From NCBI RefSeq assembly GCF_036568125.1, contig NZ_DATCTF010000010.1, positions 62,001 through 126,000 of the forward strand: a stretch of 64,000 bases of DNA, in the 5' to 3' direction. Shown here piece by piece: positions 1 to 8,495 of this stretch (its first letter is position 1; every line of letters begins with the position of its first letter). A program made the translations under genes and the position numbers. The notes below the pieces were generated by a model. It searched no databases. It was given only the letters and a program-made list of their open reading frames with translations, and was not told the origin of the DNA. Origin of the DNA: Magnetovibrio sp. (GTDB lineage Bacteria; Pseudomonadota; Alphaproteobacteria; Rhodospirillales; Magnetovibrionaceae).

Positions 1-1
1 A

Positions 2-919
2 GCGGTGGCGCTGGCCACCCAACACGATGTGATCTTGTGCACCTATGCCGATCTGATGCGGGTGCCGGGCACCAAGTACGAAAGCCTGATCAAGGCCCGG
101 TCAAAGGGCGCGGATGTGCGGATGGTCTATTCGACCATGGACGCGCTGAAGATCGCCCAGGACAATCCCGAACGCGAAGTGGTGTTTTTCGCCATCGGAT
201 TCGAAACCACCACGCCGCCGACCGCCGTCGCCATCAAGCAGGCGCAAAAGCTGGGGCTAAAGAATTTTTCGGTCTATTGCAATCACGTTCTGACTCCGGC
301 GGCGATGCGCGCGATTTTGGGTGCGCACACGCCCGAGGGGGCGCCAAACGTGGTGCTGGACGGCTTCGTCGGCCCCGCCCACGTCAGCGCGGTGATCGGC
401 ACCCAACCTTATGAAGAGTTCACCACGGATTACAAAAAACCCGTGGTCATCGCCGGGTTCGAGCCTCTGGACGTGATGCAATCGATCTTGCAATTGATCC
501 GCCAAGCCAATGATGGGCGCGCAGATGTGGAAAACGAATACGCCCGTGCGGTGACGCCTGAAGGCAACGTCAAGGCCCAGGCCTTGGTCGATGAAGTGTT
601 CGAGGTGCGCGATGAATTTTCCTGGCGCGGCCTCGGCTCGGTGCCGCTGAGCGCGCTGAAGATCCGGTCCGAGTTTTCTGAGTTCAATGCTGAGCTGCGC
701 TTTCGCGTCGAGGTGCCGAGCCCGAAGGAAAACAAGCTGTGCGAATGCGGGCCGATTTTGCGCGGCGAAAAAAACCCGGTGGATTGTGCGTTGTTCGGCA
801 CCTCGTGCACGCCCGACAATCCGATGGGCGCGTGCATGGTCTCAAGTGAGGGCGCGTGCGCCGCGCACTGGACCTACGGACGATTCCGCACCGAACTTGA
901 GTTGGAGGAAAGCGCATGA
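2..919 (+). CDS. hypD: Hydrogenase maturation protein HypD (5' end outside window)
   Basis: HypD is the scaffold that, with HypC, carries the Fe(CN)2CO unit while it is assembled for the active site of [NiFe] hydrogenases in the cytoplasm. About 305 residues are present; the family is usually about 370-380, so roughly 70 N-terminal residues, including the expected GPGCPVC segment, lie before the window. The frame is open to the window edge, so the GTG at 5 is not taken as the true start. The C-terminal Cys-rich part is clear: CECGPILRG (near residue 242), then further Cys in CALFGTSC and in GACMVSSEGAC, which in the family bind a [4Fe-4S] cluster. The stop overlaps the hypE start by 4 nt (ATGA), so the two are translationally coupled. 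Confidence 0.95.
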   Translation, partial: AVALATQHDVILCTYADLMRVPGTKYESLIKARSKGADVRMVYSTMDALKIAQDNPEREVVFFAIGFETTTPPTAVAIKQAQKLGLKNFSVYCNHVLTPAAMRAILGAHTPEGAPNVVLDGFVGPAHVSAVIGTQPYEEFTTDYKKPVVIAGFEPLDVMQSILQLIRQANDGRADVENEYARAVTPEGNVKAQALVDEVFEVRDEFSWRGLGSVPLSALKIRSEFSEFNAELRFRVEVPSPKENKLCECGPILRGEKNPVDCALFGTSCTPDNPMGACMVSSEGACAAHWTYGRFRTELELEESA

Positions 920-1992
920 ACGCCCCTCAAAACCCACCCCAAAAACCACGGGGTAACAAGCCCGGTGGGCGTCCCTTGGATCTGAAAAACGGTCGCGTCG
1001 ATATGAGCCATGGCGCGGGCGGCCGCGCCATGGCGCAGTTGATCGAAGATTTGTTCGTTGGTGAATTCAACAACGAACTTCTCAACCGTGAACATGACGC
1101 GGCGATGTTCCGTTTGCCGCCCGGCCGGGTGGTGATGAGCACCGACAGCTTCGTCATCTCGCCGCTGTTTTTTCCCGGCGGCAACATCGGCTCGCTGGCC
1201 GTGCACGGCACCGTCAACGACATTTCGATGGCCGGGGCCAAGCCCTATTACCTGACCGCGGGCTTCATCATCGAAGAAGGCTTCCCGCTTTCCGATCTGG
1301 CTGAGATCGTCAAATCCATGGCCGAGGCCGCGAAGGAAGCCGGGGTCAGCATCGTCACCGGCGATACCAAGGTGGTCGAACGCGGCCATGGCGACGGCAT
1401 CTTCATCAATACCGCCGGCGTCGGCGTGGCGCGAGACGGCATCGAGATCTGCGGTGATCTGGCCCAACCCGGCGACAAGATCTTGGTCAACGGCACGCTC
1501 GGCGATCACGGCGTGGCGGTGATGAGCAAACGCGAAAACCTGAGCTTCACCACCGCGATCGAATCCGATAGTCAGTCGCTTGGCGATTTGGTCGGCGCGA
1601 TGATCGACGCGGTGCCTGACATCCATGTGCTGCGCGATCCGACCCGTGGCGGATTGGCGGCGACGCTGAACGAAATAGCCCACCAGTCGGGCGTTGGCAT
1701 CGAATTGCACGAAAGCGCCATCCCGGTGCGCCCGGAAGTCAAAAGCGCGTGCGAACTGTTGGGCCTCGATCCGCTCTATGTCGCCAACGAAGGCAAACTC
1801 ATCGCCATCTGTCCCGCGGAGAAAGCCGACGCGCTGCTGGCGGCGATGCAGGCCCACCCCAAAGGAAAAGACGCCGCCATTGTCGGCGAGGTGTTGCAAG
1901 ACGCACGCTGCTTCGTGCGCATGAAGACGGGACTGGGCGGCACCCGCATGGTCGACTGGCTGGCGGGCGAACAACTGCCGCGTATCTGCTAG
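916..1992 (+). CDS. hypE: Hydrogenase maturation protein HypE
   Basis: HypE dehydrates the thiocarboxamide that HypF places on its C-terminal cysteine, giving the thiocyanate that donates cyanide to the HypC-HypD iron. The 358-residue protein has the PurM/AIR-synthase fold order: an N-terminal glycine-rich MSHGAGGRAM motif, the metal/ATP part with STDSFV and GTVNDISMAGA, and a C-terminal AIRS domain with RDPTRGGLAATLNEIA. It ends exactly in PRIC, the invariant terminal cysteine tail that is modified. A Pro/Lys-rich N-terminal extension of about 25 residues precedes the conserved region. It is coupled to hypD by a 4-nt overlap and followed 19 nt later by the regulator gene, so one transcript is likely. 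Confidence 0.96.
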   Translation: MNAPQNPPQKPRGNKPGGRPLDLKNGRVDMSHGAGGRAMAQLIEDLFVGEFNNELLNREHDAAMFRLPPGRVVMSTDSFVISPLFFPGGNIGSLAVHGTVNDISMAGAKPYYLTAGFIIEEGFPLSDLAEIVKSMAEAAKEAGVSIVTGDTKVVERGHGDGIFINTAGVGVARDGIEICGDLAQPGDKILVNGTLGDHGVAVMSKRENLSFTTAIESDSQSLGDLVGAMIDAVPDIHVLRDPTRGGLAATLNEIAHQSGVGIELHESAIPVRPEVKSACELLGLDPLYVANEGKLIAICPAEKADALLAAMQAHPKGKDAAIVGEVLQDARCFVRMKTGLGGTRMVDWLAGEQLPRIC

Positions 1993-2011
1993 GACGGGGT
2001 GGGGTCTAAGC

Positions 2012-3475
2012 ATGACGCAGCAACCGATCATTTTGGTCATCGACGACGAGGTTCGTTCCCAAGAAACGCTCAGGCGGGTTTTGGAAGACGACTATCAGGT
2101 TCTGTGCGCCAGCAGTGCCGAAGATGCCGAAACCATTCTGCAAAGCGAATCGGTGCATTTGATTTTGTGCGATCAGCGCATGCCGGGCATGACCGGGGTG
2201 GCGTTCCTTACCCAAGCGCGCGAAAAGTGGCCCGACGCCGTGCGCATGATCATTTCCGGCTATACGGACTCCGAAGACATCATCGCCGGGCTCAACACGG
2301 CGGGTATCTATCGCTACATCACCAAACCGTGGGACCCGGGTGAATTGCTGGAAACCGTGCGTGACGCCATCCAACTGGTGGACTTGCAACAAGACAATGC
2401 CAATGCGGCCTTGGAAATCAAACAGTCCGCCGCGTTCGTCGAAAAGCGTCTGCGCGAAAGCAAAACACGGCTGAAAAAGTGCTTTGATTTTTCCAACATC
2501 ATTCACGCCCCCAACAGTCCCATGCGAGGCGTGTTGGATTTGGCGGCAAAGGGTGCGGTGGTGGATATCTCGGTTTTGATCACCGGCGAAAGCGGTACCG
2601 GCAAGGAGATTTTGGCGCGCGCAATCCACTACAATTCCGGGCGCGCCGACAAATCGTTCGTCGCCGAAAACTGCGGCGCACTGCCCGACGAGTTGCTCGA
2701 AAGCGAACTGTTCGGCTGTAAGAAAGGGGCCTATACGGGGGCCTACGAGGATCGCATCGGCTTGTTCGAAAAGGCCGATGGCGGAACCATCTTCTTGGAC
2801 GAAATCGGCGAGACCTCGCCCGCGTTTCAGGTCAAATTGTTGCGCGTCCTGCAAGATGGGGAGTTTCGCCCGTTGGGCTCGCAACGCATGCGCAAGGTCG
2901 ATGTGCGCGTCATCACAGCGACCAATCGGGTTTTGGAAAAGGAAATCCGCGCCAAGCGCTTTCGCGAAGACCTCTATTACCGCTTATCGGCGTTTCCCAT
3001 CAATTTGCCGCCGTTGCGGGAGCGTCCGGTAGACATTCCGTTGTTGGCGGAAAACGCGCTTAAATCCATCGCGCGTCAATTCGACAGTCCGGCGCAACGG
3101 TTTGCCCCCGAAGTGATGAGCGCTTTTCAACATCATCCTTGGCCCGGAAACGTGCGCGAGATGCAAAATGAAATCCAGCGCATGGTGGCCCTGGCCGACG
3201 GCCCGGTCCTTGGGGTAGAGGCGTTGTCCGAACGCATGACCTCAAGCGCACCGTTGGAAGCCATGTTGGACAAAATGGTGGAACTGGATCTGGACTGGAA
3301 ACCGATTCCTGGGATCGGCCTGCGTGAACAGGTGGAAATGTTGGAGCGTCAGATTCTCAGCGCCGCATTGGCGCGCCACAAGGGCAACATTTCGCGCATC
3401 GCCGAAGAGGTCGGCCTGTCGCGTGTCGGTTTGCGCAGCAAGCTGCAGCGCTATGACCTCGCCCGGCCCAATTGA
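2012..3475 (+). CDS. hupR: HupR/HoxA-type sigma-54-family response regulator of hydrogenase genes
   Basis: NtrC-family response regulator, 487 residues. Domains in order: receiver (about 5-125) with acidic pocket DDE at 11-13 and predicted phospho-Asp54 in CDQRMPGM; AAA+ domain (about 165-390) with Walker A GESGTGKE, the sigma-54 contact loop as GAYTGA and Walker B GGTIFLDEIGE; C-terminal Fis-type helix-turn-helix ending in GLSRVGLRSKLQRY. Its place between hypE and a HupT-like kinase points to the HupR/HoxA group controlling [NiFe] hydrogenase expression; this is inference from context and architecture. Members of this group can act unphosphorylated, but the intact GAYTGA loop suggests that sigma-54 contact is still possible here. 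The stop TGA lies 20 nt before the preferred start of the kinase gene. Confidence 0.88.
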   Translation: MTQQPIILVIDDEVRSQETLRRVLEDDYQVLCASSAEDAETILQSESVHLILCDQRMPGMTGVAFLTQAREKWPDAVRMIISGYTDSEDIIAGLNTAGIYRYITKPWDPGELLETVRDAIQLVDLQQDNANAALEIKQSAAFVEKRLRESKTRLKKCFDFSNIIHAPNSPMRGVLDLAAKGAVVDISVLITGESGTGKEILARAIHYNSGRADKSFVAENCGALPDELLESELFGCKKGAYTGAYEDRIGLFEKADGGTIFLDEIGETSPAFQVKLLRVLQDGEFRPLGSQRMRKVDVRVITATNRVLEKEIRAKRFREDLYYRLSAFPINLPPLRERPVDIPLLAENALKSIARQFDSPAQRFAPEVMSAFQHHPWPGNVREMQNEIQRMVALADGPVLGVEALSERMTSSAPLEAMLDKMVELDLDWKPIPGIGLREQVEMLERQILSAALARHKGNISRIAEEVGLSRVGLRSKLQRYDLARPN

Positions 3476-3495
3476 GCGGGATTAGGATTGCCGAT

Positions 3496-4875
3496 ATGGC
3501 CAGTTCACACGATCCAAAATCCACCCGCGCAGAAGACCGCCTCGGCAGCGCCCTGGGCGACTTTGGCGAATTGGGCCTCACCGGTTTGCAAGAGACCGCA
3601 TGGGTCGAGGTGATCGCCAAGATGGAAGAGGTCTATTCAGACCTGATCCAATATGACATCGATTTGGAACGCAAAAACACCGAGCTGGAAGAAACCCACC
3701 AGTTCATCGACAGCGTCATCAGTTCGATGTCGGAAATTCTCATCGTCTGCGACCGCGATCAGTACGTCGAACAAATCAACCGCGCCACCGAAGACTTGAC
3801 CGGGTTTACAGCGCAAGACTTGGTGGGCAAGAAGTTGGTCGATCTGGTGGTCGATCCGGGCAGTTGCCGGTTCGAAAACATCGGCGCGTCACGGTCGCCC
3901 AATGGGACGGCTTACTGCGAAGTGCGCTTGAAATCGCGTCTCGACGAGATGGGCACGGATCCGGTGTCGATGAACGCGTCGGTGCGCATCGACCATCAAG
4001 GCCGCCCAGTCGGCATCGTCATCATCGGCCGCCCCATGGGGGAGTTGCGCCGGGCCTACCAAGCGCTCAACAAGGCTCACGCCGACTTGGTGCGCGCGCA
4101 GCAGCGATTGGTGCAGTCGGAAAAGCTTGCCAGTCTGGGGCGTTTGGTCGCGGGCGTGGCGCACGAGCTCAACAACCCCATCAGTTTCATCAACGGCAAT
4201 ATTCATAGTCTGGACAAATATAAAGCGCGCCTGAAAACGTATTTTGAGGCCGTAAATGAAGGCGGTGGCGATTGGGCGCAGCAGCAAAAGCTGCGCCGCG
4301 AACTGAAAATCGACCGCATTCTCGAAGACCTCGACCCGTTGGTCGAAGGCACCCTGGAAGGCGCGGACCGAGTTCGCGATATCGTTAAGAACTTGCGCCG
4401 TCTGTCGTTCAACGGTGCGGAGCTGACGGAGCCGTTCGATTTGGTGAAAATCGTGCAAACTGGGGTCAGTTGGGTGAAGCGCTCAGCTCCGCAGCCGGTC
4501 GAGGTGAAGCTGGACGTACCGCAGTCGTTAGAGGTCGTCGGCCACGCCGGACGCATCCATCAGGTGGTCGTCAATCTTGTGGACAATGCCTTGGACGCGG
4601 TGGCCGACGTGGCCGAGCCGAACGTCAAGATCTTGGTGCGTCAGGAAAACGGCTATGCGGTGATGAGCGTATCGGACAATGGCTGTGGGATCAGCGCGAA
4701 CGATTTGCCCAACGTCTTCGACCCTTTTTTCACCACCAAGGGGGTTGGCGAGGGGACCGGGTTGGGGCTATGGATCAGTTACGACCTGGTTCACGACCAC
4801 GACGGGACGTTGAGCATCGAAAGCGAGCCAGGCCGCGGCACCACTTTGACCATGAGCTTGCCGGTCGCCACTTAA
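3496..4875 (+). CDS. hupT: HupT/HoxJ-type PAS sensor histidine kinase
   Basis: Soluble kinase, 459 residues from the ATG at 3496, which has AGGA 8 nt upstream; an in-frame TTG at 3472 overlaps the previous stop and has no ribosome-binding site. No membrane segment is seen. A helical N-terminus (about 1-65) precedes a PAS domain (about 68-190), then a coiled linker, the HisKA box LVAGVAHELNNP with phospho-acceptor His223, and a HATPase domain with N box (VVNLVDNALDAV), G1 (SDNGCGI) and G2 (GTGLGLWIS). The pairing with the upstream NtrC-type regulator matches the HupT/HupR and HoxJ/HoxA systems, where the kinase conveys the state of a regulatory hydrogenase. The regulatory hydrogenase itself is not in the window. 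It ends 14 nt before the convergent matB. Confidence 0.87.
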   Translation: MASSHDPKSTRAEDRLGSALGDFGELGLTGLQETAWVEVIAKMEEVYSDLIQYDIDLERKNTELEETHQFIDSVISSMSEILIVCDRDQYVEQINRATEDLTGFTAQDLVGKKLVDLVVDPGSCRFENIGASRSPNGTAYCEVRLKSRLDEMGTDPVSMNASVRIDHQGRPVGIVIIGRPMGELRRAYQALNKAHADLVRAQQRLVQSEKLASLGRLVAGVAHELNNPISFINGNIHSLDKYKARLKTYFEAVNEGGGDWAQQQKLRRELKIDRILEDLDPLVEGTLEGADRVRDIVKNLRRLSFNGAELTEPFDLVKIVQTGVSWVKRSAPQPVEVKLDVPQSLEVVGHAGRIHQVVVNLVDNALDAVADVAEPNVKILVRQENGYAVMSVSDNGCGISANDLPNVFDPFFTTKGVGEGTGLGLWISYDLVHDHDGTLSIESEPGRGTTLTMSLPVAT

Positions 4876-4889
4876 GGCACGTAGGCAAT

Positions 4890-6401
4890 TTATGCAAAGG
4901 TGCTCTTGTAACTCTCGCGCAGCACGTTCTTTTGCACCTTGCCCATGGTGTTGCGCGGTAGTTCCTCGACAACGAAGACCTTTTTGGGATGCTTGAAACG
5001 CGCCAAATCGCTCTTGATCGCAGCCTGCACTTGGGCCTCGTCGATGGTGGCGCCTTGTTCGGTGACGATCACCGCGACCACCGCTTCGCCGAAGTCGGGA
5101 TGCGGCACGCCGATTACGGCGCTTTCCTTGACGCCGTCCAACGCGTCGATGGCGGTTTCAATTTCCTTGGGATAAACGTTGTAGCCGCCGGAAATGATCA
5201 TGTCCTTGGCGCGCCCGACGATGGACACGCGCCCATCCCCAGCCATCTTTGCCACGTCGCCGGTGATGAACCAGCCGTCAGCGCGAAATTCAGACGCGGT
5301 TTTTTCCGCCATGCGCCAGTAGCCTTTAAAGACGTTGGGGCCTTTGACTTCCAGAACCCCGATTTCTTCCGCTTCAAGAATTTTGCCGTCCTCGTCGGCG
5401 ATGCGCACCTGGACGCCGGGCAGCGGATAGCCGACCGTGGCGGGCAGGCGCTCGCCGTCCAACGGGTTGGACGTGATCATGCCGGTTTCCGTCATGCCGT
5501 ACCGTTCCAAGATGCGGTGCCCTGTTTTGGTTTCGAATGCACCAAATGTTTCCGCCAGCAACGGTGCGGACCCGGCGACGAACAGGCGCATGTTGGTGGC
5601 GGCCTCGCGGGTCAGGCCGGGGTGATCGACCAATCGGGTGTAGAACGTCGGTACGCCCATCAGAACGGTGGATTGCGGCATCAGCTCAATCACCTGATCG
5701 GCGTCGAATTTGGGCAGGAACCACATTTTCGAACCGTTGATCAGCGCGCAATGGATCGCGACGAACAGGCCGTGGACGTGAAAAATCGGCAGCGCGTGGA
5801 TCAACACGTCGCCGTCGCGCCAACCCCACATTTTATGTAGAGCGAGGGCGTTGGAGGCCAAGTTGTCATGGCTGAGCATCGCGCCCTTGGACCTCCCGGT
5901 GGTGCCCGACGTGTACAAGATCGCGGCCAAGTCGTCGCCGGTCACGTCGACGACGTCATGGATTGGTTGGACACCGTCTGTATTCAGCGATCCTTGGCCG
6001 TTTTCATCGAGCGTGCGCACATGTGGTGCGTTGGGACCGGCGACCACGTCGCGCAGCGCCTGTTCCGACTGCGGGCGGCACACCAGCAAGGCCGGTTCGG
6101 CATCGCCGACAAAATAGGCCACTTCGGCGGCGGTGTAGGCGGTGTTGAGTGGCAAATAAATCGCGCCGATGCGCAGGCATCCGAGATAGAGCGCCACGGC
6201 TTGAGGCGATTTGTCGACCTGCACGGCAACGCGCTCGCCCTTGCCAACGCCCAGGCTCGCCAGCAGCCCCGCATAGCCCGCCGACATGGCGTTTAGATCG
6301 GCGTACGTGATCGTCGCACCGCCGGGGCTGACCAGCGCGGGGGCGTCGGGATCGGTGGGGAAATGCTTTTGAAATAGGGCGTAGAGGTTGGCGTTTGTCA
6401 T
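4890..6401 (-). CDS. matB: Malonyl-CoA synthetase (MatB-type acyl-CoA ligase)
   Basis: Adenylate-forming enzyme, 503 residues, predicted to make malonyl-CoA from malonate, ATP and CoA in the cytoplasm. Visible ANL-family motifs are the phosphate loop YTSGTTGRSKGAM (near residue 165), the aromatic/Thr segment ERYGMTETGMI, the hinge-proximal TGDVAKMAGDGRVSIVGRAKD, and the C-terminal catalytic Lys in PRNTMGKVQKN. Length and sequence fit MatB rather than long-chain acyl-CoA ligases. The specificity call rests heavily on neighbours: a GntR regulator 26 nt upstream on the same strand and, divergently, a TRAP transporter plus malonyl-CoA decarboxylase. It is probably co-transcribed with the regulator. 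Confidence 0.9.
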   Translation of the reverse strand: MTNANLYALFQKHFPTDPDAPALVSPGGATITYADLNAMSAGYAGLLASLGVGKGERVAVQVDKSPQAVALYLGCLRIGAIYLPLNTAYTAAEVAYFVGDAEPALLVCRPQSEQALRDVVAGPNAPHVRTLDENGQGSLNTDGVQPIHDVVDVTGDDLAAILYTSGTTGRSKGAMLSHDNLASNALALHKMWGWRDGDVLIHALPIFHVHGLFVAIHCALINGSKMWFLPKFDADQVIELMPQSTVLMGVPTFYTRLVDHPGLTREAATNMRLFVAGSAPLLAETFGAFETKTGHRILERYGMTETGMITSNPLDGERLPATVGYPLPGVQVRIADEDGKILEAEEIGVLEVKGPNVFKGYWRMAEKTASEFRADGWFITGDVAKMAGDGRVSIVGRAKDMIISGGYNVYPKEIETAIDALDGVKESAVIGVPHPDFGEAVVAVIVTEQGATIDEAQVQAAIKSDLARFKHPKKVFVVEELPRNTMGKVQKNVLRESYKSTFA

Positions 6402-6427
6402 GCTCGAATATCTTTGATTATGGGTGT

Positions 6428-7096
6428 TTAAGCGCTGGAGCGAACCAGGTCGGTCGGCAGCGTGGCGATAAAGTCGGTGAACGATCCGCTTTGCACGGTC
6501 ACGTGCTCGCTGAGCAGTTGTTTGGCGCGTGCTTCATCGCCGGCCAAAATGGCGTCGAGAATTTCGCCGTGTTCGCTAAACGATTCCGCCAGACGTTGGC
6601 GTTGACGCAATTGTAAACGGCGATAGGGGGCCAGGCGGTTGCGCAGTTGGCGGGTCTGGTCGGCCAAGAACGTGTTGCGACTGCCGTGGTAGATGGCTTC
6701 GTGAAAGCAGACGTTGGCGTCGTAATAGCCGTCGTGATCTTCGGTTTCGGCAAAGCTACGGGCTTGCTCGTGGCAGTCTTTCAGCTTTTGACGGTCGTCG
6801 CCGCTCATGCGTCGGGCGGCGAGTTGTCCGCACATGCCTTCCAATTCGGCCATGACTTCGAACATCTCCATCATTTGCTTAAGGCCGAAGGATGCGACCA
6901 CCGCCCCGCGACGGGGGCGCATTTCGACCAAGCCGATGGAGGCCAATTGGTTGAGCGCTTCGCGCACCGGCGTGCGCGACACGCCGAATCGATCCGCCAG
7001 GCCCATCTCTTCCAGACGCGTGCCGGGGGCAAGCTGACCGGTGACGATCTCTTGTTCCAAGGTTTCCTTTAGCGTGCTGGCGCGTTTGCTCGACAT
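6428..7096 (-). CDS. GntR-family (FCD/FadR subfamily) regulator of the malonate cluster
   Basis: Transcription factor of 222 residues. The N-terminal winged helix (about 8-75) includes TRLEEMGLADRFGVSRTPVREALNQL, split here as TRLEEMGLADRFG and VSRTPVREALNQL, typical of GntR. The all-helical C-terminal FCD domain (about 85-210) has the metal/ligand His pattern around DANVCFHEAIYHGSRN. The position between matB and the divergent TRAP/decarboxylase operon makes it the likely malonate- or malonyl-CoA-responsive repressor (MatR-like). Two palindromes in the 326-nt divergent region (7178-7207 and 7232-7247) are candidate operators; the second has the FCD-GntR-like core TTGTATACAA. Effector identity is inferred. 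Confidence 0.85.
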   Translation of the reverse strand: MSSKRASTLKETLEQEIVTGQLAPGTRLEEMGLADRFGVSRTPVREALNQLASIGLVEMRPRRGAVVASFGLKQMMEMFEVMAELEGMCGQLAARRMSGDDRQKLKDCHEQARSFAETEDHDGYYDANVCFHEAIYHGSRNTFLADQTRQLRNRLAPYRRLQLRQRQRLAESFSEHGEILDAILAGDEARAKQLLSEHVTVQSGSFTDFIATLPTDLVRSSA

Positions 7097-7177
7097 CGTC
7101 TCTCCCCCCTGATCCGAACCTTTTGATGGTGCAACGGCGCGTCTGCGTCCAGATGTTTAAGGGCCGGTCGGGGCTGA

Positions 7178-7207
7178 TTGTAGTTCATTGCGTGCAATAC
7201 ACTACAA
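7178..7207. promoter_or_regulatory. 30-bp palindrome, candidate GntR operator
   Basis: TTGTAGT at 7178-7184 and ACTACAA at 7201-7207 form perfect 7-bp arms, and nested inside is ATTGC-N2-GCAAT (7187-7198). It lies 80 nt upstream of the regulator start, where its promoter is expected, so autoregulation is plausible. Confidence 0.5.
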
Positions 7208-7231
7208 GCAATATCGCATCCGGGAAACATG

Positions 7232-7247
7232 AAATTGTATACAATTT
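7232..7247. promoter_or_regulatory. Perfect 16-bp palindrome AAATTGTATACAATTT, candidate operator of the malonate TRAP operon
   Basis: The perfect dyad abuts the -35 element of the predicted matPQM-matA promoter by 3 nt. The core TTGTATACAA resembles sites of FCD-type GntR regulators, one of which is encoded next door. Confidence 0.6.
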
Positions 7248-7250
7248 GGT

Positions 7251-7279
7251 TTGACAGGCATCCAATCGGGTTCTAGGCT
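7251..7279 (+). promoter_or_regulatory. Predicted sigma-70 promoter of the malonate TRAP operon
   Basis: TTGACA (7251-7256), 17-nt spacer, TAGGCT (7274-7279). The -35 is consensus and the -10 is weak, which would suit a regulated promoter. The rest of 7280-7422 is a leader with no other recognisable feature. Confidence 0.45.
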
Positions 7280-7422
7280 TTGTGCCGAATACGCAGACCT
7301 CCTCCTCGTTTTCGTCCCCAATCTGCTTCGTTTTATGGCGCTTTGGGGGCGAAAACATGAGGGGAAACTGCTTGCAAACATAAAGAATCCAACAGGGAAA
7401 AGCGTCAGGGGAGCTAACTCAA

Positions 7423-8415
7423 ATGACCTTCTATAAGAACATCATGGCCGGGGCGGCTGCCTTTGCCTTCGTCGCCACGGCCGGAAGCGCCGGGGCGGAA
7501 ACGCTGAAAGCATCGCACCAATGGAACACGTCCGACGTTCGACACCAGATGGTGCAGATCATCGCCGACGAAGTCGCCAAGGCCAATGTCGGTCTCGACG
7601 TTAAAATCTATCCGTCGAAATCATTGTATAAGCCCAAAGAACAGTGGGCGCCGTTGACTAAGGGACAATTGGACATCACCGCATTTCCGCTGTCCTATGC
7701 GGCCAGCCGTCATCCTGAATTCGACGCGACGTTGATGCCGGGATTGGTGAAAAACCACGCTCACGCCGCGCGCCTGAACGATTCACCGTTCATGGCCGAC
7801 ATCAAAAGCATCATCGACAAGGCCGGCGTCGTGGTGTTGTCCGACACGTGGCTCGCGGGCGGTTTCGCGTCGAAGAAAAGCTGCATTCTCGGCCCCGATA
7901 CCATGAAGGGCCAAGTGACCCGTGCGGCGGGCAAGGCGTTTGAACAGATGCTGGTCGGCGCAGGCGCGTCGATTGCGTCCATGCCCAGCTCGGAAATCTA
8001 CACCGCCATGCAAACCGGCGTTTTGGATGCGGCCAACACCAGTTCCGGCAGCTTCGTTTCGTATCGCATTTACGAACAGGTCAAATGTCTGACCGAGCCG
8101 GGCGCACATGCTCTGTGGTTCATGTACGAGCCGATCTTGATGTCGAAAAAGACCTTCAGCAAACTGAACAAAGACCAACAGGCCGCCCTTATGGCCGCCG
8201 GTCAAAAAGCGGAAGACTTCTTCGCCAAGGCTGCCGAAGAAATCGATCAAAAGATGGTCGATACGTTCTCCAAGGCCGGTGTCGAAGTTGTCTCCATGAC
8301 GGCTGAGCAGGCAGACGCCTGGCGCAAAATCGCGAACGAGACCTCCTACGCCGAGTTCGCCAAGAGCGTGCCCGGTGGCAAGGCTTTGTTGGACAAAGCG
8401 CTCGCCGTCGAGTGA
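7423..8415 (+). CDS. dctP: TRAP transporter substrate-binding protein, probable malonate binder
   Basis: Periplasmic DctP-family receptor, 330 residues. A Sec signal peptide covers about 1-26, with cleavage predicted after GSAGA. The mature part starts with ETLKASHQWN and has the DctP features of an N-terminal beta-alpha lobe, a central RAAGKAFEQMLVGAGASIASMP segment (written here as RAAGKAFEQ and GAGASIASMP) with the Arg that binds a carboxylate, and EIYTAMQTGVLDAANTS. Ligand is inferred to be malonate from the flanking malonyl-CoA synthetase and decarboxylase. A strong hairpin follows it before the membrane genes, which would raise receptor over permease mRNA. Confidence 0.9.
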   Translation: MTFYKNIMAGAAAFAFVATAGSAGAETLKASHQWNTSDVRHQMVQIIADEVAKANVGLDVKIYPSKSLYKPKEQWAPLTKGQLDITAFPLSYAASRHPEFDATLMPGLVKNHAHAARLNDSPFMADIKSIIDKAGVVVLSDTWLAGGFASKKSCILGPDTMKGQVTRAAGKAFEQMLVGAGASIASMPSSEIYTAMQTGVLDAANTSSGSFVSYRIYEQVKCLTEPGAHALWFMYEPILMSKKTFSKLNKDQQAALMAAGQKAEDFFAKAAEEIDQKMVDTFSKAGVEVVSMTAEQADAWRKIANETSYAEFAKSVPGGKALLDKALAVE

Positions 8416-8437
8416 TCATCGGTGCTGTCATCTCTGT

Positions 8438-8476
8438 CGGCACTTGCATCGTCTGAGGCAAGTGCCGGCAGTTTTT
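8438..8476 (+). terminator. Hairpin with T run after the TRAP receptor gene (partial terminator/attenuator)
   Basis: CGGCACTTGC (8438-8447) and GCAAGTGCCG (8458-8467) form a perfect 10-bp stem with a 10-nt loop, followed by TTTTT at 8472-8476. It sits inside the operon, so it probably sets the receptor-to-permease ratio. Confidence 0.6.
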
Positions 8477-8495
8477 CTATTCAGGAGCGTTGGCC

